NCBI GenBank assembly: GCA_022791775.1 | Contig: JAAVZT010000013.1 | Location: 1 to 62,620, forward strand | Source: Bacilli bacterium | GTDB lineage: Bacteria > Bacillota_I > Bacilli_A > RF39 > UBA660 | Direction: 5' to 3' | DNA length: 62,620 nucleotides | Shown: positions 7,520 to 16,978 of the stretch, in pieces | Layout of the letters: each line of letters opens with the position of its first letter | How positions within the stretch are numbered: the first letter of the stretch is position 1 | Program-made: the position numbers and the translations under genes | The notes under the pieces: generated by a model | The model's input: the letters and a program-made list of their open reading frames with translations, nothing else | Databases searched by the model: none | What the model was told of the DNA's origin: nothing

Positions 7520-7722
7520 GAAAAACTAAAAAAGGGAATGATAATTTAATGTATGATGATGTAAAAAAGATTGCAGGCTTGTATTAGAATTGTTACAGAA
7601 AATCAAACAAGCAAAAAAAGATTTTAAGATATGTTTATAAATGAAAATGTTAATAAATGTTGCTTGTAGCAACGGATTGATTTTTATAAAATAAGTTGTA
7701 AAGAAAGGAGAGATTTTTTTAA
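7520..7722. other. Non-coding leader before the XRE gene; no gene seen
   Basis: AT-rich sequence with only a 12-codon frame behind AAGGGA (ATG 7550) and the AAAGGAGAG ribosome-binding site at about 7703-7711 that serves the next gene. Confidence 0.5.
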
Positions 7723-8232
7723 ATGTTAAAAGAAAATATAAAGTTAATTAGAAAGTCAAAAGGACTTTCACAAGAAGAATTAGCATTCAAATTAAATGTG
7801 GTAAGACAAACGGTATCAAAATGGGAACAAGGATTGTCTGTTCCAGATTCAGAAATGTTAATCACAATATCAGAAGTTTTAGATACCCCAGTAAATATTT
7901 TGCTTGGAGAAAATATTTTGGAATCAAAAGAAAATGATATAAAAGTGATTTCTGAGAAATTAGAAATAATAAATTTGCAATTGTTGCAAAAAAAGAATGC
8001 TAGAAGAAAATTTGTTTTTGGAATGCTCGTTTCTTTATGTGTCATTATTATAATTATTTTTTTCTTTTTCTTGCTATTAAATAGTTTTTATTTAAATTGG
8101 AATTATAATGATCCAGAACAAGCAGTTTTTGGAGTATTGTTTCATTCAATTGAGTGGATATTCGTACGCATAGCACCGGTTATTTTGGCAATATCTATAG
8201 TTGGAATTGTATTAATTAAAAAGCAGGATTAA
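7723..8232 (+). CDS. XRE-family regulator with C-terminal membrane segments
   Basis: The 169-residue protein has an N-terminal helix-turn-helix (residues 5-60; LSQEELAFKLNVVRQTVSKW is the helix-turn-helix core). A short coiled linker follows, then two hydrophobic segments (about 98-120 and 145-164), the second ending in KKQD. This membrane-tethered XRE layout is common in Bacilli; regulators of this type often sense envelope stress or pair with a neighbouring membrane gene, but no partner is adjacent. It is monocistronic, between an orphan terminator and its own terminator. Confidence 0.85.
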   Translation: MLKENIKLIRKSKGLSQEELAFKLNVVRQTVSKWEQGLSVPDSEMLITISEVLDTPVNILLGENILESKENDIKVISEKLEIINLQLLQKKNARRKFVFGMLVSLCVIIIIIFFFFLLLNSFYLNWNYNDPEQAVFGVLFHSIEWIFVRIAPVILAISIVGIVLIKKQD

Positions 8233-8307
8233 CATTCTTAGTTCTATTTGTGCGCTGTTTTTGAGTGTGATACATGTTTTTTTGTTTTTATTTGAATATT
8301 TGTAGTT

Positions 8308-8342
8308 AAAAAAGAAAATATCATTCTGATGTTTTCTTTTTT
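8308..8342 (+). terminator. Terminator after the membrane XRE gene
   Basis: A long A/G-rich stem (8308-8323) pairs with TGATGTTTTCTTTTTT (8327-8342) around a 3-nt loop, with the T-run forming the 3' arm. Confidence 0.7.
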
Positions 8343-8397
8343 GCTTAAAAATAATTTGATGAAAATATGTTATAATATTTAATAAGTTGGTGAAGTT

Positions 8398-9546
8398 ATG
8401 AAAAAGATGGGATTGTGGATTTTCGGAATTTGTTTAGGCTTTGGATTCGTTTGGGGATTTTTTATTCTACGTCATTCTCTTTTTCAAAATGAAATCGATA
8501 CAAATCCGTACATAATAGATGGAGAGGTGCCAAAAATAAAAGAAGAAACATATTCTTTAAATTTAGTTATGGTTGGGGATGCTCTGTATCATGATGGAGT
8601 ATATAAAGATGGAATGCAAAAAGATGGTAATTATGATTTTCATAAGCATTTAGCTTGGATAAAGCCCATTATTTCGCAATATGATTTAGCATATTATAAT
8701 CAAGAAAGTATTTTAGGAGGGACAGAAATAGGTTTATCAACTTATCCAAGATTTAATTCTCCTTATGAAGTCGGAGATGCTTTTGTGGATGCTGGATTTA
8801 ATTTAGTTAGTACGGCGAATAATCACACTTTAGATCGGGGAAAACAAGCAGTTTTAAATTCCTATTCTTATTGGCAAAAACAAAGTGGAGTTTTAATGAG
8901 CGGAAGTTGTAATTCTTTTGAATGTCAGGCCAAAATTCCGATTGGAGAAAAAAACGGTATAACTTATGCCTTTTTATCTTATACGACGAGTACAAATGGA
9001 ATTCCTGTTCCCAAAGGGGAAGAGTATTTGGTTAATGTATATTCTAAAGAACGAGTAGAAGCGGATGTTTTAAAAGTAAGAGATCAAGTGGATGTTATTT
9101 TGGTTGCGATGCATTGGGGGAGTGAATACCGTGATTATCCTGTAACTGAACAAACTGAAATTGCTAATTTTTTAGCTAGTCTAAATGTTGATATTGTAAT
9201 TGGAAATCATCCACATGTGATTCAACCGATTGAAAAAATAAATCAAACGCTTGTTTTTTATTCATTTGGAAATTTTATTTCGGCTCAAAATGGACTTGAT
9301 AAGTTAGTTGGACTAATTGGTAGTGTTCAAATTACCAAAACGGTAAAAGGAGAAGAAAAAAAGATTCAAATAGATACGATTCAAACAGGATTAACTTATA
9401 CATCTTATAATTCGAAATATCGTGATTTTAAAGTTTATCCGTTTGAGCAAATAGATACTAATATTTTAACTTCGAAAAATACAGTAGAGCAAAAGAAAAA
9501 ATCTTTAGTAAATAGTTATGGTGTTGAGACTATTTGGCAATCATAA
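8398..9546 (+). CDS. CapA-family (PGA_cap) membrane-anchored metallophosphoesterase
   Basis: The 382-residue protein has an N-terminal membrane anchor (residues 5-26) and an extracellular CapA domain. Metal-site motifs are seen in order: VMVGDALYHDG, NNHTLDRG, AMHWGSEY and GNHPHVIQPIE. CapA proteins are calcineurin-like enzymes of poly-gamma-glutamate capsule synthesis. Most stand-alone gut Firmicute members are annotated only as CapA family, and no capB/capC is present here, so the substrate is unknown. TATAAT at about 8371 and GGTGAAG before the ATG support expression from its own promoter. Confidence 0.88.
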   Translation: MKKMGLWIFGICLGFGFVWGFFILRHSLFQNEIDTNPYIIDGEVPKIKEETYSLNLVMVGDALYHDGVYKDGMQKDGNYDFHKHLAWIKPIISQYDLAYYNQESILGGTEIGLSTYPRFNSPYEVGDAFVDAGFNLVSTANNHTLDRGKQAVLNSYSYWQKQSGVLMSGSCNSFECQAKIPIGEKNGITYAFLSYTTSTNGIPVPKGEEYLVNVYSKERVEADVLKVRDQVDVILVAMHWGSEYRDYPVTEQTEIANFLASLNVDIVIGNHPHVIQPIEKINQTLVFYSFGNFISAQNGLDKLVGLIGSVQITKTVKGEEKKIQIDTIQTGLTYTSYNSKYRDFKVYPFEQIDTNILTSKNTVEQKKKSLVNSYGVETIWQS

Positions 9547-9582
9547 AATAAGTAGTTTTTCGTATAATGTATTGGTGAGGAT

Positions 9583-10080
9583 ATGAAATATCGTGTGGAA
9601 TTACCTTATCCAAGTGTTGCAGAAATACAAAGAAATCCTGAAATTGCTAAGTTAATTATGCATGCTTATGCTGGGGAGGTAAGTGAAGATACAGCAATTC
9701 ATCAATATTTATTTCAAAGTGTAATCTTACAAGAAAAGAATCCAGAAGTATCTAAAATATTAGAGCAAATTAGTGAAGTGGAAATGAGACATTTTCGTTT
9801 ATTAGCAGAAATGATTCGAAATTTGGGAGTTTATCCGATTTATTTAGATCCTAATTTTCATACTTATAATTATTTTACGAGTCGTTATGTTTCGTATGAA
9901 GTAGATTTTAAGTGTCTTTTAAAAGCAGATATCGAAGCAGAGCAGAATGCTATTTTAAATTATGAATCGCTTATTGCTGTTATTTCAGATGAAGCAGTAT
10001 GTAATGTTTTAAGGCGAATTATTTTAGATGAGACTTTACACTTAGAAATTTTTGAAAAGCTATATGCATCTTGTTCCTAG
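9583..10080 (+). CDS. Ferritin-like di-iron carboxylate protein
   Basis: The 165-residue all-helical protein has spaced acidic/His motifs of the rubrerythrin/ferritin-like fold. They are GEVSEDTAIHQY in helix 1, EVEMRHF in helix 2, DIEAEQNAILNY in helix 3 and DETLHLEIF in helix 4, that is E, ExxH, E, ExxH. It would bind two Fe or Mn and handle peroxide or store iron. There is no rubredoxin Cys domain. The unusual N-terminus (MKYRVELPYPSVAEIQRNPE) precedes the fold. A GGTGAGG site lies before the ATG. It precedes two flavin redox genes in the same direction but is separated from them by a terminator and a new promoter. Confidence 0.8.
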   Translation: MKYRVELPYPSVAEIQRNPEIAKLIMHAYAGEVSEDTAIHQYLFQSVILQEKNPEVSKILEQISEVEMRHFRLLAEMIRNLGVYPIYLDPNFHTYNYFTSRYVSYEVDFKCLLKADIEAEQNAILNYESLIAVISDEAVCNVLRRIILDETLHLEIFEKLYASCS

Positions 10081-10108
10081 AAAAAAGTTTTCCTTTTTTC
10101 TTTTTTTT
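10080..10108 (+). terminator. Terminator after the ferritin-like gene
   Basis: Stem GAAAAAAG/CTTTTTTC with a 5-nt loop, then eight T. A TATAAT at about 10110 starts the next unit. Confidence 0.75.
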
Positions 10109-10140
10109 GTTATAATGAGGGAAAATAAGGAGGGGTTCTT

Positions 10141-11661
10141 ATGTATGATGTAATTGTGATTGGAGCAGGTAATGGGGGACTTGTTAGTGCGCTTACTTTG
10201 CAAAGGCAAGGAAAAAAAGTGCTTTTGCTTGAAAAAAATGCTGAGGTAGGAGGGGTAGCTACTAGTTTTGTTCGTGGTCGTTTTGAATTTGAAGCTTCTT
10301 TGTATGGTTTTTTTGATTATGGAGTGAAGGAGCAGCATGGAGCTTTATATGATCTATTTGAAAAACTTCATTTAACGGATAAGATCGATTTTGAATCTAC
10401 GAAAGAGGTTCAAATTGTAACTTCTAACGAAAAATATCGTTTGCCTTTTGGTATTCCAAATTTTTTACGGCAGATGGAAGAATATGTCCCTGGTTCAAGT
10501 AGTAGCATAGAACGTTTTTTGGAATGGGGAAAAGAAGCTTCTTCTGTTCTTTCCTATCTTATGGATTCTCCTTTTGAAGAAGCAATAATATTGGAGAAAT
10601 TTCCCCATTTTGCCATATTTGCTTCTCTTTCCACGTTAGAAGGATTTGAAAAGTTAGAAATACCCAAGAAGGCACAAGAATTATTAAGTACTTTTTGGAT
10701 TTATTTTGGAAGTCCTATTAAAATGCTTTCGTTTGTTCATTTTGCTTCTTTTTTCTATTCTTATATTTGTAATGGTGGTTTTATTCCGAAAGAAAGAAGT
10801 CATGCGATTAGCTTGCTTTTAGCAGAAGAGTTTGAAGCTCTTGGTGGGACGATTCGGTGTTTGTCGAAAGTGCAGGAAATATTGTTGCAAGAACAAGAAA
10901 TTTCTGGAGTTTTATGTGAAGATGGAGAGTTATTTTATAGTAAGCATCTAATAGCTAATATGAGTCCAAATCAATTTTATGGGTCCTTATTGCCAATGGA
11001 ATCTCGAACAAAGCGTATGAATCAAATTTGTAATGCGAGAACGATTGGACCTCGCTCCTTGGTTGTCTATTTGGGACTTAATAAAAGTGCCACAGATCTT
11101 GGTCTTCATCATTATTGTTATTTTTTCCCTGATTGTTTTGACTTAAATTTAAATTATAAAGATTTGAGTTTTTGTAGAAAAGATGGAGTTGCATATGTAT
11201 TAAATCAGGTCAATTCCAATGGTTCAGTCTCAAATACGACCATTCTTTGTTTGGAGATGATTTTTTTCGATTCTTCTTCTAATGTTTTTTCTGAATCTAA
11301 TTATTTTGAAAAGAAAAATGAAATGGCACGAGAATTAATAGAAATTTTTGAAAATACACTTCATGTAGATATTCAAAGTTCTATTGAAGAAATTGAAATA
11401 GCTACTCCAGTTACGTTTGCGTATTATACTGGTCATCCAGATGGAACTCATTTTGGCTATATGGCAAGAGGGTATGATAATTTGATGGCGCGTTTTTTAC
11501 ATGAAACAGAGGAAAACTATCTTAAAAATATGCATTTTTGTGGAAGTTTTGGAAGTTTGCTTTCTTCTTATCATTCTAGTTATTTAAGTGGTTATAGGGC
11601 TGCTATTAATACTTTAAAGGATATTGGAACAGAAGGAGAAATATATGAAAGAGAATGCTAA
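10141..11661 (+). CDS. Phytoene desaturase-family (CrtI-like) FAD oxidoreductase
   Basis: The 506-residue protein begins with a Rossmann FAD site (VIVIGAGNGG at residues 4-13) and a GGVATSF segment typical of CrtI/carotenoid isomerase-like enzymes. The C-terminal FAD motif (GYDNLMARF ... NMHFCGSFGS) is recognisable. It would oxidise or isomerise a polyene or lipid-like substrate. No phytoene synthase (crtB/M) is nearby, so carotenoid synthesis is not supported; in anaerobic Firmicutes such proteins are of unknown role. The stop lies 17 bp inside the ferredoxin reductase gene that follows, suggesting that the two work together. Confidence 0.82.
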   Translation: MYDVIVIGAGNGGLVSALTLQRQGKKVLLLEKNAEVGGVATSFVRGRFEFEASLYGFFDYGVKEQHGALYDLFEKLHLTDKIDFESTKEVQIVTSNEKYRLPFGIPNFLRQMEEYVPGSSSSIERFLEWGKEASSVLSYLMDSPFEEAIILEKFPHFAIFASLSTLEGFEKLEIPKKAQELLSTFWIYFGSPIKMLSFVHFASFFYSYICNGGFIPKERSHAISLLLAEEFEALGGTIRCLSKVQEILLQEQEISGVLCEDGELFYSKHLIANMSPNQFYGSLLPMESRTKRMNQICNARTIGPRSLVVYLGLNKSATDLGLHHYCYFFPDCFDLNLNYKDLSFCRKDGVAYVLNQVNSNGSVSNTTILCLEMIFFDSSSNVFSESNYFEKKNEMARELIEIFENTLHVDIQSSIEEIEIATPVTFAYYTGHPDGTHFGYMARGYDNLMARFLHETEENYLKNMHFCGSFGSLLSSYHSSYLSGYRAAINTLKDIGTEGEIYEREC

Positions 11662-12784
11662 TTTCAATAAGTTAAAAAAATATGTGGAAGAACGAGAAAA
11701 ATGTATTAAAGAAGCAAGTTCTAAGCCTGTTTCTTTTGATTATTTTGCTAATCAATATGCACAAAATTTTTACTATGGACGTATGATTGTGCGGATTAAA
11801 AATATTATTTTAGAAACACAAGATACGAAAACGTTTGTATTGGAACCTGATGTAGATCGTGGTTATCATTCTTTTTTCGACTATCGTCCAGGACAATTTG
11901 TAACTGTAGAAATGGTAATTCATGGAAATCATTATCGACGTGCTTATTCTATTTCTAATTATTCTAAAAATTCTAAGGAAATTACGATTACAATCAAACG
12001 TCTTTTTAATGGATTAGTATCTAGTTATTTCTTTTATGAAGCTAGGATTGGTGATACTTTTTTCTTGGATGGACCTTATGGAGAATTTTATTATCAACCA
12101 CTTCGAGATGCTAAACATATTTTGGCTGTTGTCGGAGGAAGTGGAATTACTCCCATTTTTTCAATGGCCTGTGCGATTTATGAAGGAGTTATGGATTGTG
12201 ATTTAACGATATTATATGGTGCAAAAACTAGTTCGGATATTATTTTTTATGATCGATTAAAAGAAATGATGGAGAAAAATGAACGCATTAAAGTGGTATA
12301 TCTTTTAAGTCAGGAAGAAAAAGATGGATTTTTACAGGGATTGGTTACGAAAGAACTTCTTGAATCTTATCAAAAGGAAGAGAATAGCTATTATGTTTGT
12401 GGTCCAAAAGCTTTATATGAACATATGAATATTCTTTTAAAAGAACTTGGTGTATCGAATCAAGCCATTCGTCATGATTATTATGCTAATTTTTTACCAG
12501 CGGTTCAGGAACAGAACTATGAAGTAAGGGTAATAACAAATGGTCAAGAAAAGGTTTTGTTTTGTAAAGGAAACGAAACATTATCCGAAGCTTTTGAACG
12601 ATTTGGAATTTCCAATTTAAAAGTTTGTGGTGTAGGGGTTTGTGGATTTTGTCGTAGCAAATTATTAGAGGGAGAAGTTCTTACAAATACGCAATACGTA
12701 AGAGTAGCTGATCAAAAATATCATTTTATTCATCCTTGTGCGACTTATCCATTGTCAAATTTAAAGATAAAGTTACCAAAATAA
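11645..12784 (+). CDS. Ferredoxin-NADP reductase-type flavoprotein fused to a [2Fe-2S] ferredoxin
   Basis: The 379-residue protein has, in order: a 40-residue leader; an FAD-binding barrel with RRAYSISNYS; an NAD(P) domain with VVGGSGITPIFSMA and YYVCGPKALY; and a C-terminal ferredoxin domain with CGVGVCGFC and a last Cys in IHPCATYP. This is the CxxxxCxxC...C plant-type cluster. It moves electrons between NAD(P)H, flavin and an Fe-S acceptor. Start: ATG 11645 follows AGAAGGAG; the in-frame TTG at 11624 lacks a site. It is translationally coupled to the CrtI-like gene by a 17-bp overlap, so it is a likely electron partner of that enzyme. Confidence 0.88.
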   Translation: MKENANFNKLKKYVEEREKCIKEASSKPVSFDYFANQYAQNFYYGRMIVRIKNIILETQDTKTFVLEPDVDRGYHSFFDYRPGQFVTVEMVIHGNHYRRAYSISNYSKNSKEITITIKRLFNGLVSSYFFYEARIGDTFFLDGPYGEFYYQPLRDAKHILAVVGGSGITPIFSMACAIYEGVMDCDLTILYGAKTSSDIIFYDRLKEMMEKNERIKVVYLLSQEEKDGFLQGLVTKELLESYQKEENSYYVCGPKALYEHMNILLKELGVSNQAIRHDYYANFLPAVQEQNYEVRVITNGQEKVLFCKGNETLSEAFERFGISNLKVCGVGVCGFCRSKLLEGEVLTNTQYVRVADQKYHFIHPCATYPLSNLKIKLPK

Positions 12785-12832
12785 TGGTTTCTTTTTTTCA
12801 AAAATCATTGTTATAATGATTTGGGTGGTATC

Positions 12833-14002
12833 ATGAAACAACAAAATTTTGAAAAGATATGTGAAAATATGCGAAATAAAAATCATTGGTTAAGTGAATT
12901 TGCGACTCAAGATGTGGAAGCAATTCGTTTTTTTAAAGAAGAGGAAGACTTTCGTCCAGCTTTTTTTCGGGATGTCGATCAAATTTTGTCTTCTATGGCT
13001 TATACACGATATATGGATAAGACGCAGGTGTTTTCGTATCAAGAGAATGAACACATTTCCAAACGAATGATTCATGTCCAATTAGTTAGTAAAATTGGAA
13101 GAACAATTGGAAGAGCCTTGGGTCTTAATGAAGATTTAATTGAAGCTGCCGCTTTGGCACATGATCTTGGGCATGTCCCTTTTGGGCATGTTGGAGAAAC
13201 GATTTTAAATCAAATTAGTTTGGAACATCATGAAGGTTATTTTCATCATAATATTCAGAGTGTGCGGCTTTTAATGGAAATTGAAAAAGGGGGAAAAGGA
13301 CGCAATTTAACTTTGCAAGTTTTAGATGCTGTGATGTGTCATAATGGTGAGTTTGTGGCTCAAAATTATGTTCCAAGGTCAAAAACGAAAGAGGAATTTC
13401 TAAAAGAATATCAACTTTCTTATCAAGATTCTAAGTTTGTGTCCCATTTAATTCCCATGACTTTAGAGGGCTGTGTAGTTCGAATTAGCGATATCATTGC
13501 TTATTTAGGACGTGATATTAATGATGCTTGTGCTTTGCAAGTTTTTGATAAAAAAGATTTGCCTTCTTCTATTACCAGTGTTCTAGGTATTCATAATGCA
13601 GAAATGATTGACACCATTATTATGGATATCATTCAAAATAGTTTGTCAAAAAATGCGATTTGTATGAGTGAAGAAATTTATCAAGCGATAAAAGATTTAA
13701 AACAATATAATATGGAACATATTTATTTAAAGGCAAATCCAAAAGAAAATTGGAGACGTTATGAAACGATGTTTCGAACTGTGTTTGAAGCGTCTTTATC
13801 TTCTTTAGAACAGCAAGATGAAAAGAGTGCAATTTATCAAAATTTTTTGAAATTTAAAAGTTCTGATTATATTCAAAAAAATAGTAAGGCTAGAATTGCT
13901 ATCGATTATTTAGCAGGGATGACAGATAATTATTTGCTCCGTGAGTATTCTCATTATAAAGGAAAAAAAAGCGGTTATAATAAAAAAGAGGTGAAAGAAT
14001 GA
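12833..14002 (+). CDS. HD-domain deoxynucleoside triphosphate triphosphohydrolase (dGTPase-like)
   Basis: The 389-residue protein has the dGTPase signature near the N-terminus (ILSSMAYTRYMDKTQVF) and the HD metal site LAHDLGHVPFGHVGE. A later HN and CVVRISDIIAYLGRDIND correspond to the usual end of the catalytic core. The family cleaves dNTPs to nucleosides plus triphosphate. Start: ATG 12833 is preceded by GGGTGGT; the TTG at 12821 lies directly after the TATAAT at 12812. It overlaps the next gene by 4 bp (ATGA), so it forms an operon with two M16 peptidases. Confidence 0.88.
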   Translation: MKQQNFEKICENMRNKNHWLSEFATQDVEAIRFFKEEEDFRPAFFRDVDQILSSMAYTRYMDKTQVFSYQENEHISKRMIHVQLVSKIGRTIGRALGLNEDLIEAAALAHDLGHVPFGHVGETILNQISLEHHEGYFHHNIQSVRLLMEIEKGGKGRNLTLQVLDAVMCHNGEFVAQNYVPRSKTKEEFLKEYQLSYQDSKFVSHLIPMTLEGCVVRISDIIAYLGRDINDACALQVFDKKDLPSSITSVLGIHNAEMIDTIIMDIIQNSLSKNAICMSEEIYQAIKDLKQYNMEHIYLKANPKENWRRYETMFRTVFEASLSSLEQQDEKSAIYQNFLKFKSSDYIQKNSKARIAIDYLAGMTDNYLLREYSHYKGKKSGYNKKEVKE

Positions 14003-15291
14003 CTTATAAAAAATATGAATATGATTCGTTTCGAATTTTTGCTGTGGAAACAGATCAATTTAAAAATTGTCATATTGAAGTAGTTTTTCAAGGGGATGCT
14101 ACTAAACAGTCATTAACTGAAAGCACGTTTCTTTCCGAAATGATTAGTTTTACATCAAAACAATTTCCAACTCGTAAAGAATTTATGATTCGTTTAGAAG
14201 AACTTTATAATGCGTATTTATATAGTGTTACAACGAAAGTCGGTAAGACTTTGTTAACCAATTTTGTCTTTGATTTTTTAGATCCTCAATATGTCACGCA
14301 AAAAGAATATTTACAAGAATGTCTTTCTTTTTTGTTTGATGTTTTAATGCACCCGAATGTTAAGAATCAAGCTTTTGATTTAAAAGCTTATCAAATTATT
14401 CAAAGTCATTTAAAGAGTGATATTCAAAGTATGAAGGAAAATCCAACCAATTATGCGTTACGTAGATCTTTGCAAGAATTATTTCCTAATAGTATCAGTA
14501 GTAAAAATATTTTAGGAAATTTAGAAGAATTGAAAGAAATATCACCTGAGTCTTTAGGTGTCGCTTATGAAAAAATGTGGGAAGAAAATTATTGTGATAT
14601 TTATATTATTGGTAACTTAAATATGGATCAAATTTCTAAAATGATTTTAAAGTTATTTCAAAATCCGGTTATTAAAACTCATCCGAATGAAATATATGTG
14701 GGTAATCCTAAAGTACGAAAATGTAAAAAAGTAGTGGAAGAAGGTAAATTTGTTCAAAGTAATCTTGTAGTGGCTTATCAAATGCAGGATTTCATTCAAA
14801 AAGATTATGATGCGGTATTAAGTGTTTTTCAGGAAATATTTTGTGGTTCTAGTTTGAATTCGAAATTATATCAATATTTAAGAAACGATCATTCCTTATG
14901 CTATCGAATTCAGACCGTGTATCAAAAGTATGATGGGGCATTATTAATAGCAGTTGGACTTCAGAGTCAACATAAAGATTTAGCAGTTAAATTGATTCAA
15001 AAAGCTATGAAAGAAATGGCAAAAGGAGAATTTACAGACGAAGAGATTGAAATGGCTAAGAAACAGTTATCTTTTGCTATTAAGATGTCTTTTGATAATC
15101 AAAATAGTATCATTAATAATTATGTCTTTCATAATTTGGCCAAAGTTCCACTTTTAAAAGAACGACAAAAATTGATTCAAGAAGTAACCAAAGCCGATAT
15201 TATGAAACTTGCAAAAAAGTTAAAATTAGGATTAGTTTATGAATTAAAGGAGAATGGTCATGAAGAAGATTCCTCTAAAGGGCTTAAATGA
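13999..15291 (+). CDS. M16-family peptidase homologue without zinc site (YmfF-like)
   Basis: The 430-residue protein has the inverzincin fold but no HxxEH: the corresponding stretch reads STFLSEMISFTSKQFPTRKE. The conserved second-half motif with NDHSLCYRIQ and the KKQLSFAIKMSFDNQNSIIN helix are present. In Bacillus, ymfF-ymfH encode such a pair, one active and one inactive, acting as a heterodimer. It has ATGA overlap with the HD gene upstream, and its 3' end overlaps the active partner by 32 bp. Confidence 0.85.
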   Translation: MTYKKYEYDSFRIFAVETDQFKNCHIEVVFQGDATKQSLTESTFLSEMISFTSKQFPTRKEFMIRLEELYNAYLYSVTTKVGKTLLTNFVFDFLDPQYVTQKEYLQECLSFLFDVLMHPNVKNQAFDLKAYQIIQSHLKSDIQSMKENPTNYALRRSLQELFPNSISSKNILGNLEELKEISPESLGVAYEKMWEENYCDIYIIGNLNMDQISKMILKLFQNPVIKTHPNEIYVGNPKVRKCKKVVEEGKFVQSNLVVAYQMQDFIQKDYDAVLSVFQEIFCGSSLNSKLYQYLRNDHSLCYRIQTVYQKYDGALLIAVGLQSQHKDLAVKLIQKAMKEMAKGEFTDEEIEMAKKQLSFAIKMSFDNQNSIINNYVFHNLAKVPLLKERQKLIQEVTKADIMKLAKKLKLGLVYELKENGHEEDSSKGLK

Positions 15292-16531
15292 AATAGTTTA
15301 TTATGATGAGTGTGAGAATGGTTTACCAATTCTTTTATGGCCTCATGAGAAAGCTCAAGGTTATTATCTTACATTATCTGTCAAATATGGTTCTTTGCAT
15401 ACTGAATTTCGTAAAGGAAATAAGAATTATCAAGTTCCAAATGGAGTTGCTCATTTTTTAGAACATTTAAATTTTCAAGAAGAAGATGGAGATGCACAAA
15501 CTTTTTATCAAAAGAATGGAAGCGATGTGAATGCTTTTACTACTTTTTTATATACTTCTTATGAAGTGTATGGGTCGGATTTTTTAAAAGAAAATTTAGA
15601 GCATTTATTAGATTTTGTTATGACTCCATATTTTGATCAGAAAATGGTACAGAATGAAAAAAATATTATAGTGGAAGAAAATAAAATGGATTTAGATAAT
15701 CCAGCTAATATGCTTTATTATGGAATGTATCGTAATTTATTTAAGAAAGATAAGCATCAATATTACATTACTGGAGAAAAGAAAGATATTTTAAAAACAA
15801 CTTTAGAAGATATTCAACTTGTTTATGATACTTTTTATCATCCAGCCAATATGTTTTTAATTGTAACAGGCCAGTTCAATCCATATGAAGTAGTTCATAT
15901 TGTAAAAGAGAATCAAAAGATGAAAGATTTTCCTACTTGGACTAATCCAAAATTTAAGGAAATAAAAGAACCCGCTAAAATTGTGAAAGAATATGAAGAG
16001 ATTTTTACGAATGTTGAAATTCCGAAAATTCGATTGGGAATTAAAATTCCAAGAAAGCAATTTAAAGAATCCGATAATGTCAAGTTACGTTTTTTGTTAA
16101 CGCTTATTTTAAATAGTAATTTTGGTTCAACTTCTGATTTATATGAAGAGTTAATGGAACAGGATTTAATTGTTGGTTTAAGTACTGAAAAAACAATTGT
16201 TGGTGATTATGTTGTAATCTTTGTAAATGCAGAAACAAAATATCCAGATGAAGTAATTCCACTTTTAAAACAAGCATTTCAGCATTTAAAAATGGATGAA
16301 AAAACATTGAATCGAAAGTTACATTCTGCAATTGCTAACATGGTTTTAGGTTATGATGATATTGTAGAAGTAAATTCAGGTTTACAAGAGCAGATCATTT
16401 ATTATGGTAAAGTATTAGAAGATCAAAAAGAGCTTTTAAATTCGCTTACTTTAGAAGATGTTCATAATGTGATTTCCAGTATTCGTGTGAAAGAAATGTC
16501 TACAATGGTGTTAAAGCCAAATAAAAATTAA
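15260..16531 (+). CDS. M16-family zinc peptidase (YmfH-like)
   Basis: The 423-residue protein carries the inverted zinc motif HFLEH (residues about 62-66) with the downstream Glu in IIVEENKMDLDNP. It is the catalytic half of the pair with the preceding gene; such pairs are predicted to degrade or process small peptides in the cytoplasm, since no signal peptide is seen. Start: AAAGGAG at 15247-15253 abuts ATG 15254, so ATG 15260 with 6-nt spacing is preferred. It is the last gene of the operon and is followed by a terminator. Confidence 0.87.
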   Translation: MKKIPLKGLNEIVYYDECENGLPILLWPHEKAQGYYLTLSVKYGSLHTEFRKGNKNYQVPNGVAHFLEHLNFQEEDGDAQTFYQKNGSDVNAFTTFLYTSYEVYGSDFLKENLEHLLDFVMTPYFDQKMVQNEKNIIVEENKMDLDNPANMLYYGMYRNLFKKDKHQYYITGEKKDILKTTLEDIQLVYDTFYHPANMFLIVTGQFNPYEVVHIVKENQKMKDFPTWTNPKFKEIKEPAKIVKEYEEIFTNVEIPKIRLGIKIPRKQFKESDNVKLRFLLTLILNSNFGSTSDLYEELMEQDLIVGLSTEKTIVGDYVVIFVNAETKYPDEVIPLLKQAFQHLKMDEKTLNRKLHSAIANMVLGYDDIVEVNSGLQEQIIYYGKVLEDQKELLNSLTLEDVHNVISSIRVKEMSTMVLKPNKN

Positions 16532-16567
16532 AAATAACCCTCACAGTTTTTTAATAGGGGTTATTTT
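16531..16567. terminator. Terminator after the M16 pair
   Basis: Stem AAAATAACCC/GGGTTATTTT (16531-16540, 16558-16567) with a 17-nt loop, then a short T-run. It can act in both directions. Confidence 0.75.
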
Positions 16568-16579
16568 TAATTGAATTTT

Positions 16580-16858
16580 AGTTATTTATAATTATTTAAT
16601 CTAATTATTCTAAAAGTTTCTTTTTTGCAAAACGAATTTTTTCGTTCTATATTCATCATATTTATCATGTCTTGTTTTCATATTTATTAAATTCTTCTTG
16701 GCTTAAGTCCTTGACAAAATTGTCAAAATAATATATGGGATCTTTTCCCATTTCCAACTAATTGTCCCTCTTCTAATTGGGGAATGTCTGCATACTAAAA
16801 GTATTTTCTTCCAAGTTTCGTTTGGTTCTTTATCGGATTGTTTGTTAATGGTTGTCAT
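16580..16858 (-). pseudogene. Multiply frameshifted gene remnant, family unknown
   Basis: On the minus strand from ATG 16858 a 51-codon frame (MTTINKQSDKEPNETWKK...) runs without a ribosome-binding site. More protein-like pieces lie in the other frames: ADIPQLEEGQLVGNGK, then DPIYYFDNFVKDLSQEEFN, then YDEYRTKKF. Their order and composition suggest one gene broken by several frameshifts. I do not recognise the family. The rest of the 16.57-16.98 kb gap holds nothing I can support. Confidence 0.4.
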
Positions 16859-16978
16859 ACATGTAGATTTAATTTTTTTTCAATTAATATCTAAGTATGT
16901 TACTTAGTATAAGTATATATTTTTCCATTTTATTTCTCTTTTTGTAAATATAAAAGTGAATTTAATTTCTTGATGGAA

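Noticed and set aside
12821-12832. TTG 12821 as start of the HD-domain gene
   Set aside because: It lies 4 nt after the TATAAT box and has no ribosome site; ATG 12833 has GGGTGGT.
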